Assembly (NCBI GenBank): GCA_021776735.1
Contig: JAJFFH010000050.1
Location: forward strand, 62,001-126,000
DNA from: Planctomycetota bacterium
GTDB lineage: Bacteria > Planctomycetota > PLA2
DNA: 64,000 nucleotides
Direction: 5' to 3'
Notes under the pieces: model-generated
Seen by the model: only the letters and a program-made list of their open reading frames with translations
Told to the model about the DNA's origin: nothing
Database searches by the model: none
Program-made: the position numbers and the translations under genes
Part shown: piece after piece, positions 53,184 through 62,044 of the stretch
How positions within the stretch are numbered: position 1 is the stretch's first letter
How the letters are laid out: every line of letters begins with the position of its first letter

Positions 53184-53483
53184 ACCGGGTGGGCAAGTTC
53201 GCGGGAGTGGTGGACGTGAGGATCCGACAAGCCGACCCCGAGGTCCGCGGGGCGGCCCCCTGACGATATCGGGTTATCCATCGCCACGCGCAACGGGCGT
53301 CCCCATTCGCAACTCCGTAGTAGCGATTCGCCCGGTGCCCGCCGCTTTCCGTCGCTGGACGGTCGGTGGCGTCGGGGCGCACTATTGCCCGCTGGCGTGA
53401 TCCCGCCACCGTCGTGGTTCGCAGGCATTTGCCCCATGCGATTTCTGCTTCCGACCCTCAACGCCGGACCCCGGCCAACGCAT

Positions 53484-53512
53484 CGTCCCCGGGGTTCGTC
53501 CCCGGGGTTCGT
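53484..53512. repeat. 13-bp tandem repeat
   Basis: CGTCCCCGGGGTT occurs twice in direct tandem at 53484-53496 and 53497-53509, followed by a further CGTC start; each unit contains the palindrome CCCCGGGG. The rest of 53184-53531 shows no gene. Confidence 0.6.
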
Positions 53513-53531
53513 CTACACTTGTCGTAGCCCG

Positions 53532-53795
53532 ATGCGAGCCATGCAGAACCGCCGCCTCGCCGCGACCGCGCAGGCAGACGCCTCCGACCGCGAGCGCGAG
53601 CGGTGGCTTCGGTCCTACGTCACGCGGTGCCCCGACCGCCCCGAACACCAACTCGACGAACGAGCCGAGTACCTGACGGACCTAGTGGAGCGATTCGGAC
53701 CGGACGCTGTTGCGGAGTGGCAGAATCCGCCACGCGGATGGTCCTTCTTGGAGTGGCGTGGCGCACGGGCTTGTCGGCTTCGCGGGCGAGAATGA
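53532..53795 (+). CDS. Small protein of unknown function
   Basis: 87 residues, charged, with LDERAEYLTDLVERFGPDAVAEW and RGWSFLEWRG. The ATGA overlap with the next gene supports it. No family is recognised and no strong ribosome site is seen. Confidence 0.45.
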   Translation: MRAMQNRRLAATAQADASDRERERWLRSYVTRCPDRPEHQLDERAEYLTDLVERFGPDAVAEWQNPPRGWSFLEWRGARACRLRGRE

Positions 53796-54199
53796 ACGTC
53801 GTGCAAGATACGCCGACCCCGCCCCCCGACGCTGGCACTCCGTTCCGTGTGTCCGTGCCCAGGTCCGGTGTTGAGGCCGCCAGGCGTCATGTCGAGCAGG
53901 CGGGCTCCGGGCGGCTCCGACGTGGACAAGCTCATCGAGGAACTGGACCGAGACAAGTAGTCCCGAATGCGGAGGCGAAGGCGCATCGAACCCTCGCCGT
54001 CGGCCTTGGCGATTCCGGAGCATCGAAACGAACCACGGGCATCTCGGCCTACGGCGTGCGGGCTATGAATCGCAGGTTTCTCGACGCCGTACGGAAGAAT
54101 CGCGCGCTCAACGGCTCGCATGTACTCCAGCAGGTGCCGGAACTCAAGCGGCGCAACAAGGACCGCAAGGAAGTGGGCCGCGTTTTGGAGCGGAAGTAG
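53792..54199 (+). CDS. Small basic protein of unknown function
   Basis: 135 residues starting MNVVQDTPTPPPDAG; the last 50 (AMNRRFLDAVRKNRALNG...GRVLERK) are basic and helical. In another frame, 53889-53957 gives a plausible short end SDVDKLIEELDRDK, so a frameshift may join two pieces. Coupled to neighbours by overlap or abutting codons. Confidence 0.4.
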   Translation: MNVVQDTPTPPPDAGTPFRVSVPRSGVEAARRHVEQAGSGRLRRGQAHRGTGPRQVVPNAEAKAHRTLAVGLGDSGASKRTTGISAYGVRAMNRRFLDAVRKNRALNGSHVLQQVPELKRRNKDRKEVGRVLERK

Positions 54200-54727
54200 T
54201 TGCAGCCCATTCAGGAACTCGCCCGTGAGGCGCGCGCGGACAGGGTTGTGCTCCGATCCCTCGAGGTTGCGGGCAACCGGATCGCCGAGACGATCCGGAA
54301 TCGCAAACAGTACGCGCTGACCAGGGAGAAGCGCCTACAGGCCCGCGCCAATCGCGTCGCCATCTATCACTTCCATAGCGACTACGTCCGGCGCGGCTAC
54401 ATGGCACGCCTGCCCAAGAACGCGACGATGCTCTACATGGCGATGCTGCCGTTGTGCGAACCGGCCACAAAGCAGCTCAAGGGGATCGGGTGGCCGAGAC
54501 TTGAGGAAGTCCTGGGCATACGTCATTTCAGACTTGTCCCGATGCTCAACGAGCTTGAGTGGTGGTGCATCGTCTCGTGCAGGCCCATGCGCCATGCATT
54601 GTGCGGCTCGTACAAAACGTACCTCTACAACCCCGTCCAGTGGGTGCCGGTGGATGCCGTTCCCCATGGTCAGTCGTGGCACGAACGGCAACAGGAGAAG
54701 GACCGAATCAGGAAGCGCCGTCGATAG
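54200..54727 (+). CDS. Possible winged-helix protein, phage-type
   Basis: 175 residues from TTG 54200, immediately after the upstream stop, with GGAG 9 nt before it. The middle part (RLPKNATMLYMAMLPLCEPATKQL, RLEEVLGIRHFRLVPMLNELEWW) resembles a winged-helix replication or regulator domain of mobile elements. The C-terminus is basic. Function not known. Confidence 0.5.
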   Translation: MQPIQELAREARADRVVLRSLEVAGNRIAETIRNRKQYALTREKRLQARANRVAIYHFHSDYVRRGYMARLPKNATMLYMAMLPLCEPATKQLKGIGWPRLEEVLGIRHFRLVPMLNELEWWCIVSCRPMRHALCGSYKTYLYNPVQWVPVDAVPHGQSWHERQQEKDRIRKRRR

Positions 54728-55267
54728 CCCCTCCCCGCTCGCTGCTCCGGTTGTGCATGAACTCGGTGAAGTGATTCACCGCACCGGAAAGTCCGCAGAA
54801 AGCGAGAAGGACATCGCGGTCTCTGCGCAGGCACGAGGCCCCATCACCGTCCTTTTTCTTTTTTCTGGCGGAGCCCGCGCCCAAATGTCGTGTTTGAAGA
54901 TTGTCCGGCGGACTTTTCCAAATCACGAGGCCGGGGGCGGCGTCACGCCGGGAACGCTAGGTGTCACAGGCGCCCCCTCAATAGGTGGAAGTGTGGGAAT
55001 GACAAAGCGCTTCGCTTTGACCCCCGGCCTTTCTGTTGATGATCCGCGAGAGAGCGCCGTTACGGGCCTTCTTCGCCGGCCGCAGGGAATCTAGAGAAAG
55101 CCGGCGGGAACTTCGAGACACCATTTCGGGCCTGCGTACCTGCCAGCTTTCTGGAGGTGAGTGGGAGCGCCGTCGTTCCGTCCAAAGCCTCCACTGCTGC
55201 ACGAACCGGTACAGGTCTTGGCTTGGATGGCACGCCTGTCCATTGCGGACGGAGTACGCTGCCGGGC
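54728..55267. other. Intergenic region, no gene recognised
   Basis: 540 bases with no coding signal. A small hairpin CAAAGCG-CTT-CGCTTTG lies at about 55003-55019 and the remainder is GC-rich without recognisable elements. Confidence 0.5.
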
Positions 55268-55816
55268 ATGAACTCCTTCCTGACTGGCCTTGGAGGCGTT
55301 GCCGTCGGCGCCTTGATCGCCACCGCGTTCGGCACCCAGTCCGGCGCGTCACCGATACGCACCACCCCACTTCGCCTCGAGGGACTGGAGAGGGCGATCG
55401 CCCAGCTGCATGCGTCCGTGCGTACCCTGGCTCAGCACTCGGCAGCGGCGACGGGAACTGCGCAACCCGAGCAGACTCGAGGCGGCACGCCAAAGGACGA
55501 GACGCTCGCGCGTCCCAAGCATGCACGCCGGCTCCCGATCAGAGCATTCATCGCCGAGCCCGAACGATTGATGAAAGGCGCTCAATACCCAGAAGTCCTG
55601 GCCCGCGAAATCCCTCGCCAGCTGCCCGACGTCAAGGCAAAGTTCATGCTGTGGCGGGTCACGCGCGTCATCGAGAAGTTCGGCCGACCGAACGGCACCT
55701 CCATCGTGTCCGGCCACCCTTCCTTCACGTACCGGTTTAAGGATCAAGACGGACGCACGCGCAGAATCCAGTTCGGGTTCGTCGATGGCCTTGTCTTCAC
55801 CGTCTTCGTCAGATAG
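55268..55816 (+). CDS. Membrane-anchored protein of unknown function
   Basis: 182 residues: an N-terminal hydrophobic helix (FLTGLGGVAVGALIATAFG), a linker with low complexity, and a C-terminal domain of about 80 residues (KFMLWRVTRVIEKFGRPNG, FTYRFKDQDGRTRRIQFGFVD) with beta strands like those of small lipocalin or SmpA-type folds. Family not recognised. Confidence 0.55.
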   Translation: MNSFLTGLGGVAVGALIATAFGTQSGASPIRTTPLRLEGLERAIAQLHASVRTLAQHSAAATGTAQPEQTRGGTPKDETLARPKHARRLPIRAFIAEPERLMKGAQYPEVLAREIPRQLPDVKAKFMLWRVTRVIEKFGRPNGTSIVSGHPSFTYRFKDQDGRTRRIQFGFVDGLVFTVFVR

Positions 55817-56020
55817 AGCACTGCGCGCGCGGAACTGTGACGCGTCTCCTCTCGCTGTGGAAAGCCCATCGACAGCAGCCGGGGGGGCCCGTCGAATCCT
55901 CTGTGTCCCGTGGTCCCCACAGCGACAGCCGGACGGAAGCTTGACGCTCGTGGACGCGACGCAGGGATTCGTGGACCTCGGGATAGGTCGTCCTACGACA
56001 AACGTAGAATCACCGTCGTC

Positions 56021-56506
56021 ATGAAGCTCTCGACAACTGCTCAACGACTCCCCGCCCGCCACAACCGATTCCGCGCGCTGCGCGCCTGCATGGAGTGGCT
56101 CCGCGCCGGTGGCTACCACCGAGGCGAGAAGAGCATCAAGACGTTCGCCGAACAGCACGGCTGCACGCGACGGGATGTCGAAGCCGTCATTCGGGCGGAC
56201 CCGCGGCTTTTGGAGCGCATCCGCGAGAGCTACCGAAACAGGGCCGCAATCGCGATGCACAAGGCCACGGACCGCCTCGACGAACTCCTGTCCGACGAGG
56301 ACACGCTCAAGGACATGAAGGAGTGTGACCTGGCTCGCATTCAGGAGGCTCTGGCGAAGACGGAGGAGGCGGCCACACGGCGTGCGCCCGCCACGCAGGT
56401 GAACGTGCAGGTGAACCTCGCGCTCCCGCAGGTCCAGGGCTACGACGAGGCGACGCGAGCACGTATCGTCGAGGCCGCGAAGGACGAACTCGGCGATTTG
56501 GTGTGA
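56021..56506 (+). CDS. Possible small-terminase-like or HTH protein
   Basis: 161 residues with SIKTFAEQHGCTRRDVEAVIRADP (helix-turn-helix-like) followed by long acidic helices and a C-terminal tail (QVNVQVNLALPQVQGYD) seen in phage small terminase or transcription factors. The match is by eye only. Confidence 0.45.
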   Translation: MKLSTTAQRLPARHNRFRALRACMEWLRAGGYHRGEKSIKTFAEQHGCTRRDVEAVIRADPRLLERIRESYRNRAAIAMHKATDRLDELLSDEDTLKDMKECDLARIQEALAKTEEAATRRAPATQVNVQVNLALPQVQGYDEATRARIVEAAKDELGDLV

Positions 56507-56515
56507 GGGCGTCCC

Positions 56516-56617
56516 ATGCGGCTCAACGCTCGCGACCAACGCGGGCCGAAGAGGACGGCCACCGCGTTCCTGTGCGAGCGCATGATGGCAAGCTACATCG
56601 TCGCCAAGCAGGCGTGA
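56516..56617 (+). CDS. Very small open frame
   Basis: 33 residues (LNARDQRGPKRTATAFLCERM...), 9 nt after the preceding gene. It could be a small gene or the start of a truncated one cut by the IS3 fragment next to it. Confidence 0.2.
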   Translation: MRLNARDQRGPKRTATAFLCERMMASYIVAKQA

Positions 56618-56780
56618 CGTACCCCCCGAAATCGAGTCCGAGTTGAATGAGAGTCTTCAGCCCAAGGCCAGGAGGCAAAGATGAAAAAGCACACGACCGA
56701 TCAGATCATCCGGAAGCTGAGCGAGGCGGAGGCGCTGAGCAGCGAAGGCAAGGGAACCACGGCGATTTGCCAAAGGCGCT
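56618..56780 (+). mobile_element. IS3-family insertion sequence fragment (5' end)
   Basis: AGGAGGCAAAG precedes ATG 56681, and the first 31 codons (MKKHTTDQIIRKLSEAEALS...) are those of an IS3-type OrfA, which normally reads KKRFTEEQIIRILREAEAL. After codon 31 (AICQ) homology ends and an unrelated frame follows. The IS is a left-end remnant; the upstream TGACGTACCCCCCGAAATCG may be part of its terminal repeat. Confidence 0.7.
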
Positions 56781-56826
56781 GGAGATTACTTGACCTGGCA
56801 CAACTTCCCGGGGACGTGAGCGAGCG

Positions 56827-57231
56827 TTACTCTCGCTCCCTTAGATGGCCCCACGCTTTCTCGCCGAAGAGGAGCACGCAGACAAACGCAATAGACGCCC
56901 ATTCGTGATTGGTGCCTGCTGGCGATCCGGCGATAACGAGCCCTCCGCAGATCAACGCGATAGTGAACGTGATTGCGTGCGTGCTCGCGATGACCACGTA
57001 CAGGATCGCGGTAGCGACCGCGGCCGAAAGGGCAAGGGATGGGATCACGATCCCGCACATTTCCAGTGTCGTGAACTGCTTTCCATTATCGGAAAGCGCG
57101 GCGCCAAGTGCTAGATATCCGGCGACCCCCCACAGGTGCGCCTTCCACCGCCGCGTCGAGATCGCGGAGTACAGGAATATGCCAGCGATGAAGGTCACGC
57201 TGCATGCTGCTGTCGTGATGAATGCGATCAT
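56827..57231 (-). CDS. Small multi-pass membrane protein
   Basis: 134 residues with about four hydrophobic segments (FITTAACSVTFIAGIFLY, HLWGVAGYLALGAAL, LALSAAVATAILYVVIA, ITFTIALICGGLVIAG). Follows the 50-residue gene on the minus strand by 14 nt. Not recognised; the ribosome site is weak. Confidence 0.55.
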   Translation of the reverse strand: MIAFITTAACSVTFIAGIFLYSAISTRRWKAHLWGVAGYLALGAALSDNGKQFTTLEMCGIVIPSLALSAAVATAILYVVIASTHAITFTIALICGGLVIAGSPAGTNHEWASIAFVCVLLFGEKAWGHLRERE

Positions 57232-57245
57232 AGGGGAGAGGTCAC

Positions 57246-57398
57246 CTATTCGTCTAGGTCGATAGGCGTCGCTGAGCACAGGACCGGAAGCTTCCTCCAC
57301 CTGTTGTCCTCGGGTCGATGGACGAGGCCCTTGGCCCAAAGTACGTGAACCCAGGTCTCACCAGCCTTGTCATTCACCACAACTATCAAGCCGTCCAT
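57246..57398 (-). CDS. Small protein of unknown function
   Basis: 50 residues (MDGLIVVVNDKAGETWVHV...) ending IDLDE. Its start lies inside the end of the preceding frame, and the membrane protein gene follows after 14 nt, suggesting a compact minus-strand set. Composition is coding-like; family not recognised. Confidence 0.45.
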   Translation of the reverse strand: MDGLIVVVNDKAGETWVHVLWAKGLVHRPEDNRWRKLPVLCSATPIDLDE

Positions 57399-57547
57399 GA
57401 CGCGAAGCTCGTTCCGCGCTGCCTGTTGAGGAATGCCAGCACGAGCGTCACGACCAAGGCGGACCTCAAGACGGCAATGACGGTTCTAGGCTTCTGCAAG
57501 ACTCCTCCTGGCCTCAGGCCAACTGCCGTCGCGGCACCTACGCCCAT
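57386..57547 (-). CDS. Small membrane protein, possibly the end of a longer open frame
   Basis: 53 residues from ATG 57547: GVGAATAVGLRPGG then a hydrophobic helix (IAVLRSALVVTLVLAFL). The frame continues openly upstream (with a coding-like segment RDFKGHRLGAGTDQERIGF) but without a start codon, so the gene may be longer or decayed. Remaining upstream DNA to 58037 shows no other gene. Confidence 0.35.
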   Translation of the reverse strand: MGVGAATAVGLRPGGVLQKPRTVIAVLRSALVVTLVLAFLNRQRGTSFASWTA

Positions 57548-58037
57548 CGCTGCACCGACCGCAACGAGGTTGGCCGTGAACAGGTCGCGAAACCCGATCC
57601 GCTCTTGGTCGGTACCGGCCCCGAGCCGATGCCCCTTGAAATCGCGCCAAGGCGCGCTGTCTTGCGGGGCGCCGCGTGCGCGATCCCCCGCTGGCGCTGA
57701 TACCGGCGCCCGTCCGCGCGCTCCTTCCCGCGACCACGGAGCCGCCGCGCGCGCGCATGACGACGACGAAAGGCCCCCGTGACCCGTACCGTACGCATCC
57801 CCGACATCCTCACCGTGCCCGACATCGCCCCCGGCTAGGCGTCGAGGAGCGCGCCGTGCAGGATGCGTGTCGCGACGGGCGCCTTCCAGCAGCTCGAATA
57901 CCTTGCCGGGCGGAAACCGAGAGACTGCGTCGTGAAGTGCGATGCCGTGAACAGGGATCGCACTTCACGAAATGGTCTGATATCGTCCCCTCCGACGGCA
58001 TGAGTTGCGCGTCTCGCCCAGTCGTCTTGTGAAAGCG

Positions 58038-59720
58038 ATGTTGCTCAAGTCCATCACCCCCTACAATCTCGGTCCTTTTGCACATCATCGAATCGAGATC
58101 TCCGATTCGTACACGGTGATCACAGGGGCGAACGATGTGGGCAAGACTTGCTTGCTGCAACTGATCGCTATTGCCATCGGGAAAGCCCAGGTTGGTCCTG
58201 GCCTGATCAACAATGACTACAGGAACTCCGGCGGGACTGGTTGGATCCAGGATAAGGCCATTCGTTGTGAGGTGGTCTATCGCCTGACCGACAAGTCGGC
58301 GAAGAGGATGGGGCACTACGAGGCGGGTGATCTGGTGACCGTCAATGCCCTGATGGCACCAAAGGTCAGGGCCCGCGCCATCAGCAGCGTTCGTCGGGGA
58401 GATTCGGCTGTCCCCGTGAAGCACGAGGGACTTCCGTTTGGCATCGCGTCCGCGTGGTTCCCGCCGCAGGGTGTTGGACCGGAGTCATATCTGGTTCGTG
58501 GTCAGTTCAAGCTCGACACTCCCAACATCGCCGAGCGAGCGTTGCTCAGCTACGCATTCAGTGAGACGAAGTTCCACGACAAACTGCGGGAGCATGAACT
58601 CATGCACCGTGAGGATATTCTGATCGAGGCGGAGGCACGACTAAACGAGTGGGCCGCCAGCATCCTCGGCGAGCGATTCCGGTACACGTTCGTAATCAAG
58701 GCGCTTGGCGATGGTCCGGATCAACTCGGCTTGTTCATGCGCGACGAACATGGCGGTCGTACTGTTGCCGACCAGCGGGGCGCTGGTGTGCGCAAGATTG
58801 TCTCCGTGATGGCCCAGCTACTGCCCCACAGTAAGGCGATTCAACAAATAGTGTTTCTTCTGGACGAACCGGAGGCATCGTTGCATCCGGACTGGCAGCA
58901 TGCGTTCCGAAGAGTGCTGGAGACGATCGGGAGGCGCCCTAATGTCCAGGTTATCTGTGCGACACACTCGCCCTGCATGCTGAATTCCATAGACCCGAGC
59001 GGGATTCGTTTGATCACCCGTGGCCGGAGGGGCGCTCGCGCGTTGGCCGTCGTCGACAACAGCCCTTTCGACGACAACCTCCAGAGAGTCAGGGTTAGCC
59101 TCGGAATGTCTCCGGCGGACTCCCTGCTCTACGGGCCACTCACAATAATCGTCGAAGGAAAGACCGAGCGACTCTGTATTCCCCCTGTCCTCCTGAAGTT
59201 AGAGAGGGAGCGCGTGGCTGGGTTCGATGACGTCTCAGATATCCTGTCGCAAGCCTATGTTCTTGATGGCGGCGGCGAAAACTATGGCGTGCTGTGTCGC
59301 TTCGCGCGAGCGCAGCCCACACAAGTCGTCGTCTTTCTGGACGGCGAGAAGAAGAAGCGATTCAAGCAACAGCTCGAGCCCGACGAGCTGCAGGCGGTGC
59401 CGCACATTTTCCTGGACGACGGAGAGGAGTTCGAGGACCTCGTCGAGCCGGATGTCTACTTCGACGCGCTACATCAGGAACTTCCTGAGGTGCCCGGGGT
59501 CTCCCTTCTGGCCTACATGGGATGGCACAAGACGGCGAACCTCCCGAGCCACATGATGTTCTCGAAGCGAGTGGAGCGATGGCTCGGTTCTCTAGACGGC
59601 GATGTCAACTACTACAAGCCGAAGGTGATGCAAAGAGCTGTTGCCGCCGGACCGCTCGACAGAATCACTGAGCCCATGCGCAAGCTAATGGCGGCGTGTC
59701 GTGCAGCGCTCCGCGACTGA
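58038..59720 (+). CDS. OLD-family ATP-dependent nuclease (ABC ATPase plus TOPRIM)
   Basis: 560 residues. GANDVGKTCLL (Walker A, about 28-38), FLLDEPEASLHPDW (Walker B and D-loop, about 272-285) and an ATHSPCML H-loop form an ABC-type ATPase; the C-terminal TOPRIM domain has IIVEGKTE near 369 and VVVFLDGEKKK near 430. OLD proteins cleave DNA and often act in phage defence, alone or with partners (as in Gabija). No UvrD-like GajB gene is adjacent, but a membrane protein follows. ATG 58038 is chosen over TTG 58005. Confidence 0.83.
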   Translation: MLLKSITPYNLGPFAHHRIEISDSYTVITGANDVGKTCLLQLIAIAIGKAQVGPGLINNDYRNSGGTGWIQDKAIRCEVVYRLTDKSAKRMGHYEAGDLVTVNALMAPKVRARAISSVRRGDSAVPVKHEGLPFGIASAWFPPQGVGPESYLVRGQFKLDTPNIAERALLSYAFSETKFHDKLREHELMHREDILIEAEARLNEWAASILGERFRYTFVIKALGDGPDQLGLFMRDEHGGRTVADQRGAGVRKIVSVMAQLLPHSKAIQQIVFLLDEPEASLHPDWQHAFRRVLETIGRRPNVQVICATHSPCMLNSIDPSGIRLITRGRRGARALAVVDNSPFDDNLQRVRVSLGMSPADSLLYGPLTIIVEGKTERLCIPPVLLKLERERVAGFDDVSDILSQAYVLDGGGENYGVLCRFARAQPTQVVVFLDGEKKKRFKQQLEPDELQAVPHIFLDDGEEFEDLVEPDVYFDALHQELPEVPGVSLLAYMGWHKTANLPSHMMFSKRVERWLGSLDGDVNYYKPKVMQRAVAAGPLDRITEPMRKLMAACRAALRD

Positions 59721-59820
59721 GTGATCTTGCACCAACAGTAGGGTCGCCGGAGTCGCGCCTACGCCCACCCGCCATCACGCCCCTCGGATGGCACCGGCGC
59801 GGATGTGCTAGGGTGCCGAG

Positions 59821-60513
59821 ATGGCTGACGAAGTGGACGTTCCGACCGCATCGGAGACCGCGAAGCTGCCCGATGTTGAGACGAGACTGGAGCAATTGCT
59901 GGAGGGCTCCAACCGGCACATTACTACCGCGTATAGAGCGTGGGTGACACTCGCACTGGTGTCCATCTACGCACTGGCCGCTCGGCCGACCGGTGCTGAA
60001 GAAGACGTTGCACTGCCCCTCATGAAAGAAGTCAAACTGCCCTATGCGGGATTCGCGCTGATTACAGCGTGCTTATTGCTCGCCCTGATTGTGCGATGGA
60101 TCGAAGCCCAGAGCCGATACCAGAAAACGCGAGAGACGGTTGACGGTCTCCACGCCTTGTTCGTTACCAAAAGGCAAGAAGCCAAGGACCATTGGGACTC
60201 GCGAGTTGTGTTGGGAAGCAGCACAACGTGGGCCATGTGGGAGAGGCTCGCGAGCTACTCTTCGACGTGGAAGGCAATCGCCCGTCGATCGAGGTGGGCA
60301 CTGAAGGTCTTGGTCGCAGCCGTTCACTTCCTGCTTCCGCTGGTCGCGTTGCTGGTCCTCGCACTGTCCGACCCTCTGCTGGAATCTCAGACAAGATGGG
60401 TCCTATGGCATATCGCGATCTGGGCCGTGATGTTAGCCAGCGGAGTGGTGCTCGCGCTCGGACTCATGGTCGAGTACAAATATGCTGTGCGCGCCAAGCT
60501 CCCTGGGGACTAG
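59821..60513 (+). CDS. Membrane protein following the OLD-family gene
   Basis: 230 residues with about four membrane segments (AWVTLALVSIYALAA, YAGFALITACLLLALIV, VLVAAVHFLLPLVALLVLA, WHIAIWAVMLASGVVLAL) and a cytoplasmic helical loop. The 100-bp gap after the OLD gene and same orientation suggest they act together, as in defence systems with a membrane effector. Family not recognised. Confidence 0.6.
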   Translation: MADEVDVPTASETAKLPDVETRLEQLLEGSNRHITTAYRAWVTLALVSIYALAARPTGAEEDVALPLMKEVKLPYAGFALITACLLLALIVRWIEAQSRYQKTRETVDGLHALFVTKRQEAKDHWDSRVVLGSSTTWAMWERLASYSSTWKAIARRSRWALKVLVAAVHFLLPLVALLVLALSDPLLESQTRWVLWHIAIWAVMLASGVVLALGLMVEYKYAVRAKLPGD

Positions 60514-61106
60514 TACCAGATCCTCAACCCCTCCCAGAGCTTCTCGAACCGACGATCGAACGCCTTCGTCTTCCAGGCGGAGAAGTCGAGGATGTTGAAC
60601 TGGTCCTTGAGCCACTCAAGGCGCGCGGGACTCAACTTCATGCCGGGCGGCGGGTTCTTCCACGAATCGTCGAGCGCGATCGGGCATAGAACGCGCCAGC
60701 GGTTGGTCGGGTCCTTTGGGTCTCTACCGTCAGCGACGAGCTGCTTCAGGGCTTCGTCCTGCTTCTTGATCGCGGACTTGACTTCTCGGTTCACCCACGA
60801 CGTCGTTGACGCGCAGGCCACGCATGATCTGATCGTCGATCGGGCCGGCGACGGCGTCGTGAGTGTCGAGCCAAGTGCGTGCGCCCTTCTCCTCGAGCTT
60901 CGCCTTGAGTATGGAGGCGGGACCGTGGTCCTTGCGGGAGGCCTGGCGCGGCTGAGGTTAGCGTTGTCGAGGTTAGCGTTGTCGAGGTTGGCGCCCCTGA
61001 GGGTCGGCGCCCCTGAGGTCGAGCCTCCGATTCGGGTCCGCGGCTAGCCACTTCGCGATCGACCTCCTGCCTGCACGAGCGATCTCGCCATGCTCCGGAT
61101 TTGCCA
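60510..61106 (-). pseudogene. Decayed pentapeptide-repeat plus TIR-domain gene
   Basis: From ATG 61106 the sequence reads MANPEHGEIARAGRRSIAKW and then pentapeptide repeats (LDLRGAD, then in another frame LRGANLDNANLDNANLSRA), followed in further frames by a TIR domain: SRKDHGPASILKAKLEEKG, TWLDTHDAVAGPIDDQIMRGL, then WVNREVKSAIKKQ and VLCPIALDDSWK to a normal C-terminus. At least three frame changes and a deletion of about ten codons (the VLSENS stretch) have occurred. It is a dead copy of a predicted TIR-type immunity protein. Confidence 0.72.
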
Positions 61107-61129
61107 TTCCCGAGAGTGTACCGATAGAG

Positions 61130-61186
61130 CCGGGGCCGCGCTCCTCGGATTGACCCGAACGCGATCGGGACGCGACGCGGCCCCGG
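61130..61186. repeat. Nested inverted repeat
   Basis: CCGGGGCCGCG (61130-61140) and CGCGGCCCCGG (61176-61186) are perfect inverse copies; CCCGA and TCGGG inside form an inner stem. It lies in the 300-bp stretch before the ISNCY transposase, where no gene is seen. Confidence 0.5.
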
Positions 61187-61405
61187 TGATTTCTTGTCGG
61201 ACAACGCCCCCGAACGTCGTGGTACCAAGGTCCGGGGGCGCGCCATTCTTCCATCCATCAAGTAGGGGACGTTCCCCTCTCGGGCGGCGTTCCTCGGACC
61301 GCCTAGCTAGCTAGATCGTGTTTCCCGTAAGGGTGAACGCCCGAATTCGTGCCCGAATCGCCGATTCGCAAAGGAGTAGGATTTCACGCGCGGCGCTAAA
61401 AATGT

Positions 61406-61461
61406 CAGTGGCCTCCAGACAATCAGGAAGTACCAACAACCGATTGCCGAGGAGGCCACTG
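61406..61461 (+). promoter_or_regulatory. Inverted repeat that can mask the transposase ribosome site
   Basis: CAGTGGCCTCC (61406-61416) and GGAGGCCACTG (61451-61461) are perfect 11-bp inverse copies. The right arm contains the GGAGG ribosome site and the first base of the GTG start of the transposase, so folding would hide it. Known transposases use such hairpins to limit read-in translation. Confidence 0.6.
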
Positions 61462-61946
61462 TGCGTCGGAAGCGTAATCTCCAGCAAGAGTTCAACTTCC
61501 AGCCGTCCAACCTAAAGGTCACCAACGACTATTTCCGGCGGTATGCGGCGATCGACGCGATGCTGCGGGAAAACCAGGAGATCGTCGATCTGGTCCACGC
61601 GGATCTCGAGAAGACGATCGAGGGAGAGCGCAAGCGCAGCCGCCGCTTCGACTACACGTCGGAGACCGTCCTGCGCATGATCATCGTCCAGATGATCGAG
61701 GGCCTGAGCCAGCGGGCCCTGGTGATCCGGATCGACGACAGCTATGCGTTGCGCCGTTTCGTCAGGGTTCCCCACGCGAGGATGATGGACTTCTCGACGT
61801 ACAACAGACTGAAGAACACGATCGAGCTATCGACCTGGAAGCAGGTGGTCCGCGTCCTTGCCCGAAGCGCCGTTGTGGACGAGCGGATCACGGGCGAAAA
61901 ACTGCGGCTGGACACGACCGCGGTCGAGACCGCCCGACGTTGTTGA
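61461..61946 (+). pseudogene. ISNCY-family transposase, C-terminally truncated
   Basis: 161 residues from GTG 61461 with ISNCY features: NQEIVDLVHADLEK, FDYTSETVLRMIIVQMIEGLSQRALVIRIDDS and GEKLRLDTTAVETA. Intact homologues continue with NIHYPTDSSLLWD; here the frame ends at ARRC and homology is lost. The rest of the IS is missing. Confidence 0.75.
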
Positions 61947-62044
61947 ACGTACCTGGCGAACCCCGACCTGGCGCCTCCCCAAAGTCGATGGCGCTCAGCT
62001 GCAAAGAGCAGCCCGGAGCACATGGCAAGCCACGGGTAGGGCGC

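Noticed and set aside
53484..53512. CRISPR repeats
   Set aside because: Only two directly adjacent 13-bp copies without spacers; no array or cas genes anywhere in the window.
58038..59720. Gabija system
   Set aside because: The GajA-like OLD protein is not followed by a UvrD-like GajB helicase; the neighbour is a membrane protein.
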